Program-made: the position numbers and the translations under genes | In this document: in pieces, positions 8,972 through 16,111 of the stretch | Layout: every line of letters begins with the position of its first letter | How positions within the stretch are numbered: the first letter of the stretch is position 1 | The notes under the pieces: model-generated | What the model was told of the DNA's origin: nothing | What the model saw: only the letters and a program-made list of their open reading frames with translations | The model's database searches: none | Origin: Rhizobium sp. Root1334 | Lineage (GTDB): Bacteria; Pseudomonadota; Alphaproteobacteria; Rhizobiales; Rhizobiaceae | Assembly: GCF_001426665.1 (NCBI RefSeq) | Contig: NZ_LMEY01000001.1 | Coordinates: forward strand, 1,205,179 to 1,269,178 | Reading direction: 5' to 3' | DNA length: 64,000 nt

Positions 8972-9037
8972 TGCTTCCTCCCGGCGGGCGCTTGCGTCGC
9001 GCCGACATTTTTTTGGCTGGTGGGGTGTCGCCTTTAT

Positions 9038-9051
9038 GAAACATAAATTCC
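9038..9051. promoter_or_regulatory. Candidate IolR operator 1 upstream of iolC
   Basis: The sequence GAAA-CATAAA-TTCC differs at one position from GGAA-N6-TTCC, the site recalled for Sinorhizobium meliloti IolR. It lies 67-80 bp upstream of the iolC start, in the iolR-iolC gap. Confidence 0.5.
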
Positions 9052-9067
9052 GCCATTTAGTCAACGT

Positions 9068-9081
9068 GGAATTTTCATTCT
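9068..9081. promoter_or_regulatory. Candidate IolR operator 2 upstream of iolC
   Basis: The sequence GGAA-TTTTCA-TTCT is a one-mismatch version of GGAA-N6-TTCC. It overlaps the iolR stop codon and is centred 30 bp from operator 1, close to three helical turns. Two tandem sites on one helix face would suit a repressor that binds cooperatively. Confidence 0.45.
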
Positions 9082-9938
9082 ATTAAATGATCTTCGCTGA
9101 CCCGCCGCCGTTTTTCGGCAATCGCTACCGTCAAGGCCATGGCAAAAGCCATGCTAGCCGAAAGCGAACGAAACCCGGCATGATCAGCTTCGACGAGTTC
9201 GAACCAGACTTTCGAGGATTCTGCGAGCGGGGAGAATGCTGAATCGGTCAGGGACACTACCGGGACTTTGCGATTGGCAAGCAGCTTGGCCTGATTGACG
9301 CTTTCGGACGCATAGGGCGAAAAGCTGACGGCAAACGCTGCATCCTGCGGTCCTGCCATTGCCAGAATATCGTCATCGATCCCGGCTGCCGTGCCGACCA
9401 TCTGATATTTGACCTTCAGCTTGCCGAAGGCATAGGCCATATAACCGGAGATTGGATAGGAGCGCCGCTTAGCGACCAGATAGATCGTCTCGGCACCGGC
9501 CAGGATATTGACGGCACGCTCGAATGCCTCGGGCTCGACGGAGCTGGCGATATTGTCCAGCGAGCGATGGGCCGCAGCCACAAACCCGTTGAAGATCGAG
9601 CCGCTTTCCAGCTTGCTGTGGTCGTTGCCACTCAGCGCCTTCAAGCGTTCGTCATAGCCGGGCGTGCGCTCGCGCAAGCGTGCGCGAAAGATCTGCTGCA
9701 GGCTGGAGAAGCCTTCGAAACCGAAATGCTGGGCAAAGCGTACCAGTGTCGAAGGCTGAACATCGGCCGATGTGGCGATGCTGGCTGCCGTACCGAAGGC
9801 GATCTCATCGGGATTGTCGAGGGCATAAGCTGCAACCTGACGCAGGCGCTTCGGCAGTTGGGCCTTGCGCTCGAGGATGATGGTCTTGAGACTGTCGAAA
9901 TCCTGCGGAATGGCAATGTTGTTTTCTGTTTCGGCCAT
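9075..9938 (-). CDS. iolR: MurR/RpiR-family regulator, probable IolR repressor
   Basis: A 287-residue protein. An N-terminal RpiR helix-turn-helix domain (PKRLRQVAAYALDNPDEIAFGTAASIA, then ADVQPSTLVRFAQHFGFEGFSSLQ) is followed by a SIS sugar-phosphate-binding domain (AGAETIYLVAKRRSYPISGYMAYAF ... AAFAVSFSPYASESVNQAKLLANRKVPVVSLTDS). In rhizobia the inositol repressor IolR is of this family and senses a pathway intermediate. The start at 9938 (MAETENNIAIPQ) matches usual family length; in-frame starts further upstream to 10067 lie inside a candidate operator region. It is directly upstream of iolC and co-directional. Confidence 0.92.
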   Translation of the reverse strand: MAETENNIAIPQDFDSLKTIILERKAQLPKRLRQVAAYALDNPDEIAFGTAASIATSADVQPSTLVRFAQHFGFEGFSSLQQIFRARLRERTPGYDERLKALSGNDHSKLESGSIFNGFVAAAHRSLDNIASSVEPEAFERAVNILAGAETIYLVAKRRSYPISGYMAYAFGKLKVKYQMVGTAAGIDDDILAMAGPQDAAFAVSFSPYASESVNQAKLLANRKVPVVSLTDSAFSPLAESSKVWFELVEADHAGFRSLSASMAFAMALTVAIAEKRRRVSEDHLIE

Positions 9939-10268
9939 AGATTCCGGTCTCTTCCTGCTTTGCGCTGTCGTCAGGACCTTATGCAAACTTTCCTCGCAAG
10001 AATAGAACATACATTCCAGATTTGTATTTTTCTTACTGTTTTCGCGCCGCCCATGGCCACCCAGCATGTTTCGCGGCGCTGGAATGGTTTCCCGGCCAGC
10101 GTTCCCGAAGAAACAGCCGCAACGCCCAAAAATGGTAGATTGACCGGCAAGATGCGGAAACGAGCCTGTTCGTTAACGTATTTTTACCATGTTTGGCCGG
10201 ATGATCGCCAATCATCATGGTTAACGAACCATCAAGGCGGGCCATCCCCGCGATCCGGAGTATTCTGC
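9939..10268. other. Divergent intergenic region between iolR and the amidotransferase gene
   Basis: This is 330 bp without a supported gene. It must hold the divergent promoters of iolR and the plus-strand amidotransferase. Apart from the candidate IolR site at 10004-10017 I see only a short repeat of TGGTTAAC/TTAACG-type motifs around 10174-10215, with no recognisable RNA gene or terminator. Confidence 0.5.
10004..10017. promoter_or_regulatory. Candidate IolR operator upstream of iolR
   Basis: The sequence AGAA-CATACA-TTCC (other strand GGAATGTATGTTCT) has one mismatch to GGAA-N6-TTCC and is itself a good inverted repeat. It lies 66-79 bp upstream of the iolR start, consistent with autoregulation. 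Confidence 0.5.
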
Positions 10269-11096
10269 ATGTGCCGCTGGGCAGCCTATCGCGGAGAACC
10301 GCTCTATCTGGAAGAACTGGTGTCGTCGCCGGCCCACTCGCTCATCGAACAATCCCATTGCGCCACCCGCGCCAAGACGGCGACCAATGGTGATGGCTTC
10401 GGCATTGCCTGGTACGGAGACCATCCGGAACCCGGACGTTATCGCGATATCCTGCCCGCCTGGTCGGATTGCAATCTGAAGAGCATTGCCCGGCAGATCC
10501 GCTCGCCGCTGTTTCTCGCCCATGTGCGGGCTGCGACCGGTGGCGGAACACGGCGTGACAATTGCCATCCCTTCGTGCATGGCCGCTGGTCCTTCATGCA
10601 CAACGGCCAGATCGGCGACTTCGAAGCCCTGCGCCGGCCGATGGAAGCGATGCTCGACAATGATCTCTATACGGCCCGAACCGGCTCGACCGACAGCGAG
10701 CTTTTATTCCTGCTGGCGCTGCAATTCGGCCTTGAGCAGGATCCGCTTGGTGCCATCGCCGAAACCTTGGCCTTCGTCGAACGCCTGGCCGGGCATCTGG
10801 AACGCAAGGTACTGGTACGCTTCACGGCAGCCCTTTCCGACGGCCACAATCTCTATGCCGTGCGTTATGCGTCCGACTGGAAAGCGCCGACGCTTTATGC
10901 GGCGCCGATGGGACCGAGCGGTGGCTATTGCCTCGTCTCCGAACCACTGAACGACGATGACAATGCCTGGGTGGAAATCCCCGATGGCACCGCCGTCATC
11001 GTCGGCGAAAATGGCGTCGATGTGCGCCTGTTTGGAACGGCAGGTGTCGCCTCGGATACGCCCCGGATAGAACGGATGGCGTCAGGAAAAGTATGA
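10269..11096 (+). CDS. Class II glutamine amidotransferase (YafJ-like)
   Basis: A 275-residue stand-alone Ntn-type glutaminase. The start at 10269 puts the nucleophile cysteine at position 2 (MCRWAAYRGEPLYLEEL), which is required in this family after methionine removal; a longer in-frame extension upstream would bury it. Other conserved parts are TNGDGFGIAWYG, LAHVRAATGGGTRRDNCHPF and FMHNGQIGDF. The partner synthase domain is absent, as in YafJ/EgtC-type proteins, so the acceptor of the ammonia is unknown. It converges on coaBC with a 15-bp overlap of the 3' ends. Confidence 0.92.
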   Translation: MCRWAAYRGEPLYLEELVSSPAHSLIEQSHCATRAKTATNGDGFGIAWYGDHPEPGRYRDILPAWSDCNLKSIARQIRSPLFLAHVRAATGGGTRRDNCHPFVHGRWSFMHNGQIGDFEALRRPMEAMLDNDLYTARTGSTDSELLFLLALQFGLEQDPLGAIAETLAFVERLAGHLERKVLVRFTAALSDGHNLYAVRYASDWKAPTLYAAPMGPSGGYCLVSEPLNDDDNAWVEIPDGTAVIVGENGVDVRLFGTAGVASDTPRIERMASGKV

Positions 11097-12287
11097 GGCA
11101 ATCAATTTTCCGAGCCGTACGGCGACGGACTGCTTGTCCATCTCCGGCCAACCCTCATCGCCCGTCTTACCGATCACCTTCACCGTGTTGCGGTCACCGC
11201 CCATGATGCCGGTATGGGGTGAAACGTCATTGGCTAGGATATAGTCCGCGCCCTTGCGTTCCAGCTTCGAGCGGCCATTCTCGGCGACATTCTGCGTCTC
11301 CGCAGCAAACCCGACCACCAGCTTAGGCCGCTTGGAGTGATGGCCGATGGTTTTCAGGATATCCGGATTTTCAGTCAGCAGCAGCGGTGGCGGCGCTTCG
11401 CCGGGCTGCTTTTTGATCTTGTTGCCGTAGGCGCTTGCCACCCGCCAGTCGGCGACGGCCGCGACCATCACCGCAATATCGGATGGCAATGCCTCTATCA
11501 CCGCGTCGCGCATTTCTTCGGCCCGCTCGACATGGATGACCTTTACGCCCTTCGGATCCGGGATCGTCACTGGCCCCGAGACCAGCGTTACATCGGCACC
11601 GAGCCGGGCGAGTTCAGCGGCGATGGCATGGCCCTGCTTGCCGGACGAGCGATTGGCGATATAGCGCACCGGATCGATCGGTTCATGCGTCGGTCCGGAT
11701 GTAACAATGGCTTTCTTACCAGCCAAGGGCTTCGGGCCTGTGTCCAGCAGCGCCTCGGCGGCAGCGGCAATTTCCAGCGGCTCGGCCATCCGGCCTTCGC
11801 CCTTTTCGCCGCTTTCCGCCATTTCGCCAGCGGCCGGGCCGATGAAGCGGATGCCATCGGCAACAAGCGTCGCGTGGTTGCGGCGGGTGGCGGCATGCGA
11901 CCACATTTTCGGGTTCATCGCGGGGGCGGCAAGCACCGGCTTGTCCGTCGCCAAAAGAATGGTCGATGCGAGATCGTCGGCTAGGCCGTTCGCCATCTTC
12001 GCCATCAGATCGGCTGTTGCAGGCGCGATGATGATCAGGTCGCAATCACGGGCCAGCCGGATATGGCCGACATCCTGCTCGTCCTCGCGGGAAAACAGCT
12101 CCGTGAACACCTTGTCTGCCGCCAGCGCACCGACGGCAAGCGGCGTCACGAAAGCCTGCGCTCCCACCGTCATCACCGGACGAACGGAAGCGCCACGCTC
12201 CCGCAACCGGCGGATCAGGTCGAGGCTCTTATAGGCCGCGATACCGCCGGAAATGATGAGAAGAATACGTTTTCCCTGAAGCGTCAT
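11082..12287 (-). CDS. coaBC: Bifunctional phosphopantothenoylcysteine decarboxylase / phosphopantothenate-cysteine ligase
   Basis: A 401-residue protein that carries out two steps of coenzyme A synthesis. Residues about 1-185 are the FMN-dependent CoaC decarboxylase, with GKRILLIISGGIAAYKSLDLIRRL, the APATADLMAKMANGLADD segment, and PAMNPKMWSH holding the substrate-clamp motif. Residues about 190-400 are the CoaB ligase, with TSGPTHEPIDPVRYIANRSSGKQG. ATG 12287 is chosen; the TTG two codons earlier is less likely. In related rhizobia this gene commonly follows ubiB; here about 12 kb of other genes separates them. Confidence 0.97.
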   Translation of the reverse strand: MTLQGKRILLIISGGIAAYKSLDLIRRLRERGASVRPVMTVGAQAFVTPLAVGALAADKVFTELFSREDEQDVGHIRLARDCDLIIIAPATADLMAKMANGLADDLASTILLATDKPVLAAPAMNPKMWSHAATRRNHATLVADGIRFIGPAAGEMAESGEKGEGRMAEPLEIAAAAEALLDTGPKPLAGKKAIVTSGPTHEPIDPVRYIANRSSGKQGHAIAAELARLGADVTLVSGPVTIPDPKGVKVIHVERAEEMRDAVIEALPSDIAVMVAAVADWRVASAYGNKIKKQPGEAPPPLLLTENPDILKTIGHHSKRPKLVVGFAAETQNVAENGRSKLERKGADYILANDVSPHTGIMGGDRNTVKVIGKTGDEGWPEMDKQSVAVRLGKLIASYFS

Positions 12288-12388
12288 GACCAATTCCGAT
12301 TTCGGCAGGCGGTTATGCCCAGCCTTTCCGGCTGGACCCTATCCGACCGCCCGTCGAGAGGCAATCAGATCACCGGTACCGGCACGGA

Positions 12389-14947
12389 TCATCGGCTGTT
12401 GCTACCCTTCAACAGTGCTGCAATCGTCGCAATCAGCGACGTACTGTCATACGGCTTGCGAACGACCGGCACCCACGAAAAATCGAGCGGGATCATCTCG
12501 CTGTTTCCATAACCCGTGGCAAACAGGAAAGGAATATGACGCTCCGCCAGTTCGCGGGCCACGGCAAGAGAAGTCCCCTCCCCCAGATTGACATCGAGAA
12601 TCGCAACATCCGGCGTGTAATCCACCAGCCTGCTCAGTGCATCGGCAGCCGAAGAAGAGGTCATCACATCGAACACACCGTGATCGCCGAGCATGCCTTC
12701 GACGTCGAGCGCAATCAGCATCTGGTCCTCGACCAGCATGACCTTCAAATCTGCGGCCAGCGCCCCTTTCGCCGGTTCATTGTCAACGGCCTGACCCGCT
12801 GCTGTATAGGACGGCTGTTCAGCAAACGAAATATGCTTTGCCGGGAGCAGGAAGCGGGCCACAACACCTTCACGCGCGTAGGTTACTTCACTGCGGCCAT
12901 CGAGGTCGTAGGGCACGCTGCGATCGATCAGCGCCGAACCGAAACCGGTGCGAGAGGGCGGGGAGACGAGAGGACCGGCGGTTTCACGCCAGGCGATATC
13001 GCAGTCGCCATGCACCGTCAGGGACCAGGAGACATCCAGCCGGCCGCCAGGCCGCGACAAGGCACCATATTTAGCGGCATTGGTGGACAGTTCATGCAGA
13101 ACAAGCGCCATCACCGAGAAGGCGCGGGAGTTGAGCAAGACCGGTGGGCCGCCGATGGTGATCGATATGGCTGGCTGCCGGTAGGGCGTCAGTTCCGCGT
13201 TCAGAAGGTCCATCAGAGGCCCGCCGCCATCGCCGCGCACCACCTGATCGTGAGCGAAGGAGAGTGCCTGAATGCGGCCTTTCAGCGATGCAACGTAATC
13301 GCTCAGCGTCCGGCCTTCCTGTAGCGGCTGACCGACCAGCGACTTGATGAGGGCGAGAATGTTTTTCACCCGATGGTTCAGCTCTTCATTGAGCATGCGC
13401 TGGCGTACATCGGCGCGGCTGCGCTCTTCCGCCATCAGTTCGCTGTGCCGCAGTCCGATTTCGACCAGGGCCGCGCGTGTGACTTCAGCAATTTCCCGGT
13501 CAGCCTCCGTCCATGGCTGAGCCTGCCGATGAACCGTCTGCTTCCAGATGGCGAAACTCTGGCGCGGCGTCAGCCGGTCACCCAAAGGTCCAGTCGCATA
13601 GGTCTTTTCCGGATTGCCGGCCCAATTCAGGGTCTGAACCAGTTCCTTGCGGAAAAAGAACAGATAGTCTCGCTTTGTCTGCGCCAGAGGGATGGCAAGC
13701 ACGCCAGCCGCCTGCGCACAAAAATCCTCCGCTTCCGGCATGCTCTGCGACAAGGCATGCGTCGCCCAGACGCGGCCTTCGGCGAGCGTGCCGACGTGGC
13801 GAGACAGTGCAGCAATGGCAGTCGCCGGAGGTGCCGAACCCTGTGAGTTCCAAGTATCGTTCATCCAGAGCCCGATCCCGTCACATGGCATCAACGTACT
13901 GAAATCCAGCAGGTTTTCCGTCAGCAACTGGCCGATATCGGCGTGATGAGAGGCCAGGCGCAGGAAACGATCGAGCGAGCCGCGGGCGCGCGTGGCGGCG
14001 GCAAGCCTGGATTTCTGCCTCAGAGAGGTCAGATGCAGCGAGAAAAATTCGCCGAACATTTCGGCCGCCACCCGTTCCGCCATCGACAGGATGCGCGGCT
14101 GGTAGTGATGGCAGGCGATCAACCCCCAAAGTGCGCCATCGACGATGATGGAAATCGACATGGAAGCCGCGACCCCCATGTTGCGCAGATATTCGCAGTG
14201 GATCGGCGACACACTGCGCAGATGCGCCAGCGACAGATCCAGCGCTTCGCCCGATGCATCGAAGACCGGCACAATCCCAACCCGTTCGCCGCTGGCATCA
14301 CCGATGATGCGAATGGTGTTTTTCAAATAAAGGGTGCGGGCCTGCTGGGGAATATCGCTAGCCGGGAAGTACTGACCGAGAAAACTCTCCAGATCGCCAC
14401 GCTTGGCTTCCGCCATAACCTTGCCCGATCCATCCTGCTCGAAGCGATAGATCATCACGCGATCATATTCCAGCATTCCACGGATCAGCCGGGCCGACTG
14501 GCGCACCAGGGTGTCGATGTCGGCAATGTCGCTGATACGGCCGATGAGGCCACGCGCCAGCTGCAAAGGTTGACCCGCCGAGGCCGATTCGAACTCGATG
14601 ATGACGGTCGAGCGGAAAATGTGGATAGACACATCGAAGACGCCGCCCGGCACACTCATCCCGGGCAACAGCGCCGGACGCACGCCCTCGCCCAACGTTG
14701 CCAGAGCGTTGCGCAATGTGTGCGTCGCCTGGGCGCCGATCAGCGTTTCGAGTGGCAGGCCATTGATCTCTCCGGGAACGCCCAGCATGGCGCCGGCATT
14801 GCTGGAATGCCGGAGAATCGTTGCCGCACGCGCATCGCACGCGATCAGGCAACCATGCCGCTGAATGCTGCCGGGAGTATGGATCGGCTCACGATCGCAA
14901 TTGGTCAGGTTGACCGGTTCAGCCACTTTGATGTCATGCGGGTTCAT
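12389..14947 (-). CDS. bphP: Bacteriophytochrome with HWE histidine kinase and C-terminal receiver (Agp2/AtBphP2-like)
   Basis: An 852-residue red/far-red photoreceptor kinase. Cys17 in LTNCDREPIHTPGSIQ is the biliverdin-binding cysteine of the PAS knot. The GAF domain has PASDIPQQAR and the chromophore-pocket histidines in SPIHCEYLRNMG and IACHHYQPR. The PHY tongue has the PRxSF motif (LTPRQSFAIWK). Around residue 520, ELNHRVKNILALIKSLVGQ and the later HELSTNAAKYG and WRE mark an HWE-type kinase, followed by a receiver (about 735-850) with aspartate in VAILDVNLGEG. The start at 14947 overlaps the bphO stop by 14 bp. The domain order and many segments match Agp2, a bathy-type phytochrome. The usual SIQPHG is SIQRHG here. 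Confidence 0.96.
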   Translation of the reverse strand: MNPHDIKVAEPVNLTNCDREPIHTPGSIQRHGCLIACDARAATILRHSSNAGAMLGVPGEINGLPLETLIGAQATHTLRNALATLGEGVRPALLPGMSVPGGVFDVSIHIFRSTVIIEFESASAGQPLQLARGLIGRISDIADIDTLVRQSARLIRGMLEYDRVMIYRFEQDGSGKVMAEAKRGDLESFLGQYFPASDIPQQARTLYLKNTIRIIGDASGERVGIVPVFDASGEALDLSLAHLRSVSPIHCEYLRNMGVAASMSISIIVDGALWGLIACHHYQPRILSMAERVAAEMFGEFFSLHLTSLRQKSRLAAATRARGSLDRFLRLASHHADIGQLLTENLLDFSTLMPCDGIGLWMNDTWNSQGSAPPATAIAALSRHVGTLAEGRVWATHALSQSMPEAEDFCAQAAGVLAIPLAQTKRDYLFFFRKELVQTLNWAGNPEKTYATGPLGDRLTPRQSFAIWKQTVHRQAQPWTEADREIAEVTRAALVEIGLRHSELMAEERSRADVRQRMLNEELNHRVKNILALIKSLVGQPLQEGRTLSDYVASLKGRIQALSFAHDQVVRGDGGGPLMDLLNAELTPYRQPAISITIGGPPVLLNSRAFSVMALVLHELSTNAAKYGALSRPGGRLDVSWSLTVHGDCDIAWRETAGPLVSPPSRTGFGSALIDRSVPYDLDGRSEVTYAREGVVARFLLPAKHISFAEQPSYTAAGQAVDNEPAKGALAADLKVMLVEDQMLIALDVEGMLGDHGVFDVMTSSSAADALSRLVDYTPDVAILDVNLGEGTSLAVARELAERHIPFLFATGYGNSEMIPLDFSWVPVVRKPYDSTSLIATIAALLKGSNSR

Positions 14948-15494
14948 GGGATGCCTGACGAAATGCCTGTTCGGCAGTCGCAAACGTTGCCCGCGAGGCA
15001 TTGGCGACCTGCTCCATGTCGATTGCATCCGCATTTTCGAGCATAGCGAGAAAGGCGGGCCAGCGATCGCTGCGACGGGATTGGACGGCCAGATGCCGCG
15101 CGCCGAAATCTGCATCAAAACCAAGGCTCTGAGCACGCTTGTAAAGGACACGCGCGCCCAGTGCCGACCCTTCCAGCACGTAAAGCATGCCGAGAAGCGA
15201 CTCGCGGCTCAACTCCATATCCGGAGCATTGACCGGTGGCTGAGGCGCCACATTCAGGTCTCTCAGATCCTCGGCAATCAAGCCCGAAAACATCTCAACA
15301 TCCCAATTGTCACCGTGCCCCGGCCAGACTGCCGATGCTAGTTTATCCTCGACCGCCTCCCGGAAAGCCGAAATCCACCGCAGGTAATGTCTGTAGGTAT
15401 CGGGACTATCAAAGGAGCCGACCATATTGTCGAGAGAGGCATGGGCTTGCGACGTCGTTTCGCGCAATTGTGTTCGGCGGGACCGATCTGGCAT
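14934..15494 (-). CDS. bphO: Biliverdin-producing heme oxygenase
   Basis: A 186-residue helical protein of the bacterial heme oxygenase family. The TSQAHASLDNMVGSFDS segment supplies the proximal heme-ligand histidine, and LLGMLYVLEGSALGARVLYKRA is the conserved distal helix with its glycine kink. It cleaves heme to biliverdin, iron and CO. It is directly upstream of and overlaps bphP by 14 bp, so it very likely makes the chromophore for that phytochrome by coupled translation. Confidence 0.95.
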   Translation of the reverse strand: MPDRSRRTQLRETTSQAHASLDNMVGSFDSPDTYRHYLRWISAFREAVEDKLASAVWPGHGDNWDVEMFSGLIAEDLRDLNVAPQPPVNAPDMELSRESLLGMLYVLEGSALGARVLYKRAQSLGFDADFGARHLAVQSRRSDRWPAFLAMLENADAIDMEQVANASRATFATAEQAFRQASHEPA

Positions 15495-15605
15495 TTATGT
15501 TTTCCGGATATGTAACAATGGAATGGATATAGCTATCGATAGCGCTCAAAACGCATGAATAGTCGAAAGGTTCCGGGGCGCCTGCAAATATCTTTCAAAG
15601 CCGCA

Positions 15606-16028
15606 TCAGTGGCCGTGATGGGTGCATTGGGCGTGATCAGCGAGCACCTCGATCACCCGGCATTGATCGACACGGCCGTGGCCGCATCCCTCGACCATCA
15701 TTTCCAGCTCAGCCTTCAGCGCCATCAGGCTGCGAATGCGTTGCTCGACTTCGATCAACCGGGCCTTGGCGATCGCATCAGCGGACGCGCAGGATTGCAG
15801 CGGATTATCCTGCAGACTGAGCAGCGCGCGGATCGCCTCCACTTCGAAACCCAGCTCACGAGCATGGCGGATGAAGGTCAGGCGATTGAGATCGGATTGT
15901 TCATAGGAGCGCTGATTTCCGTCGCTGCGGCTTGGCTCCCGCAACAGGCCAATGCCCTCGTAATAACGGATGGTGGGAACCTTGACGCCACTTTTTCGCG
16001 CAGCCTCGCCAATCGTGATCTTTTTCAT
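15606..16028 (-). CDS. MerR-family heavy-metal regulator (CadR/PbrR/ZntR type)
   Basis: A 140-residue protein. The N-terminal winged helix-turn-helix is TIGEAARKSGVKVPTIRYYEGIGLL, and a dimerisation coiled coil spans about residues 80-115. Metal-sensing cysteines include the one in LQSCASADAIAKA and those in the tail, EGCGHGRVDQCRV and CTHHGH, a pattern of CadR/PbrR/ZntR sensors of Cd, Pb or Zn. ATG 16028 is favoured over an earlier in-frame start that would run through the operator. It is divergent from the P1B-ATPase gene with an operator between them. Confidence 0.93.
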   Translation of the reverse strand: MKKITIGEAARKSGVKVPTIRYYEGIGLLREPSRSDGNQRSYEQSDLNRLTFIRHARELGFEVEAIRALLSLQDNPLQSCASADAIAKARLIEVEQRIRSLMALKAELEMMVEGCGHGRVDQCRVIEVLADHAQCTHHGH

Positions 16029-16039
16029 GATTTTCCCTC

Positions 16040-16070
16040 TTGCACCTCTAGTCACTAGAGGATGTAGGAA
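16040..16070 (+). promoter_or_regulatory. MerR-type promoter/operator for the metal ATPase
   Basis: A perfect palindrome, CCTCTAGT-C-ACTAGAGG (16045-16061), lies in the spacer between a -35-like TTGCAC (16040-16045) and a -10-like TAGGAA (16065-16070). The spacer is 19 bp, the over-long spacing typical of MerR-activated promoters. Transcription would begin near 16077, so the ATG at 16073 could not be the ATPase start and ATG 16112 is used. Confidence 0.85.
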
Positions 16071-16111
16071 AGATGCCAGAGTTTGACAAGAACGTTCACA
16101 GGAAGCGGACA

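Noticed and set aside
7430-9046. Open frame of 538 codons on the plus strand inside iolC
   Set aside because: It is antisense to the PfkB-DUF2090 fusion and has no recognisable domain.
9567-10268. N-terminal extension of the class II amidotransferase
   Set aside because: The family needs the nucleophile cysteine at position 2, which fits ATG 10269; the extension is antisense to iolR.
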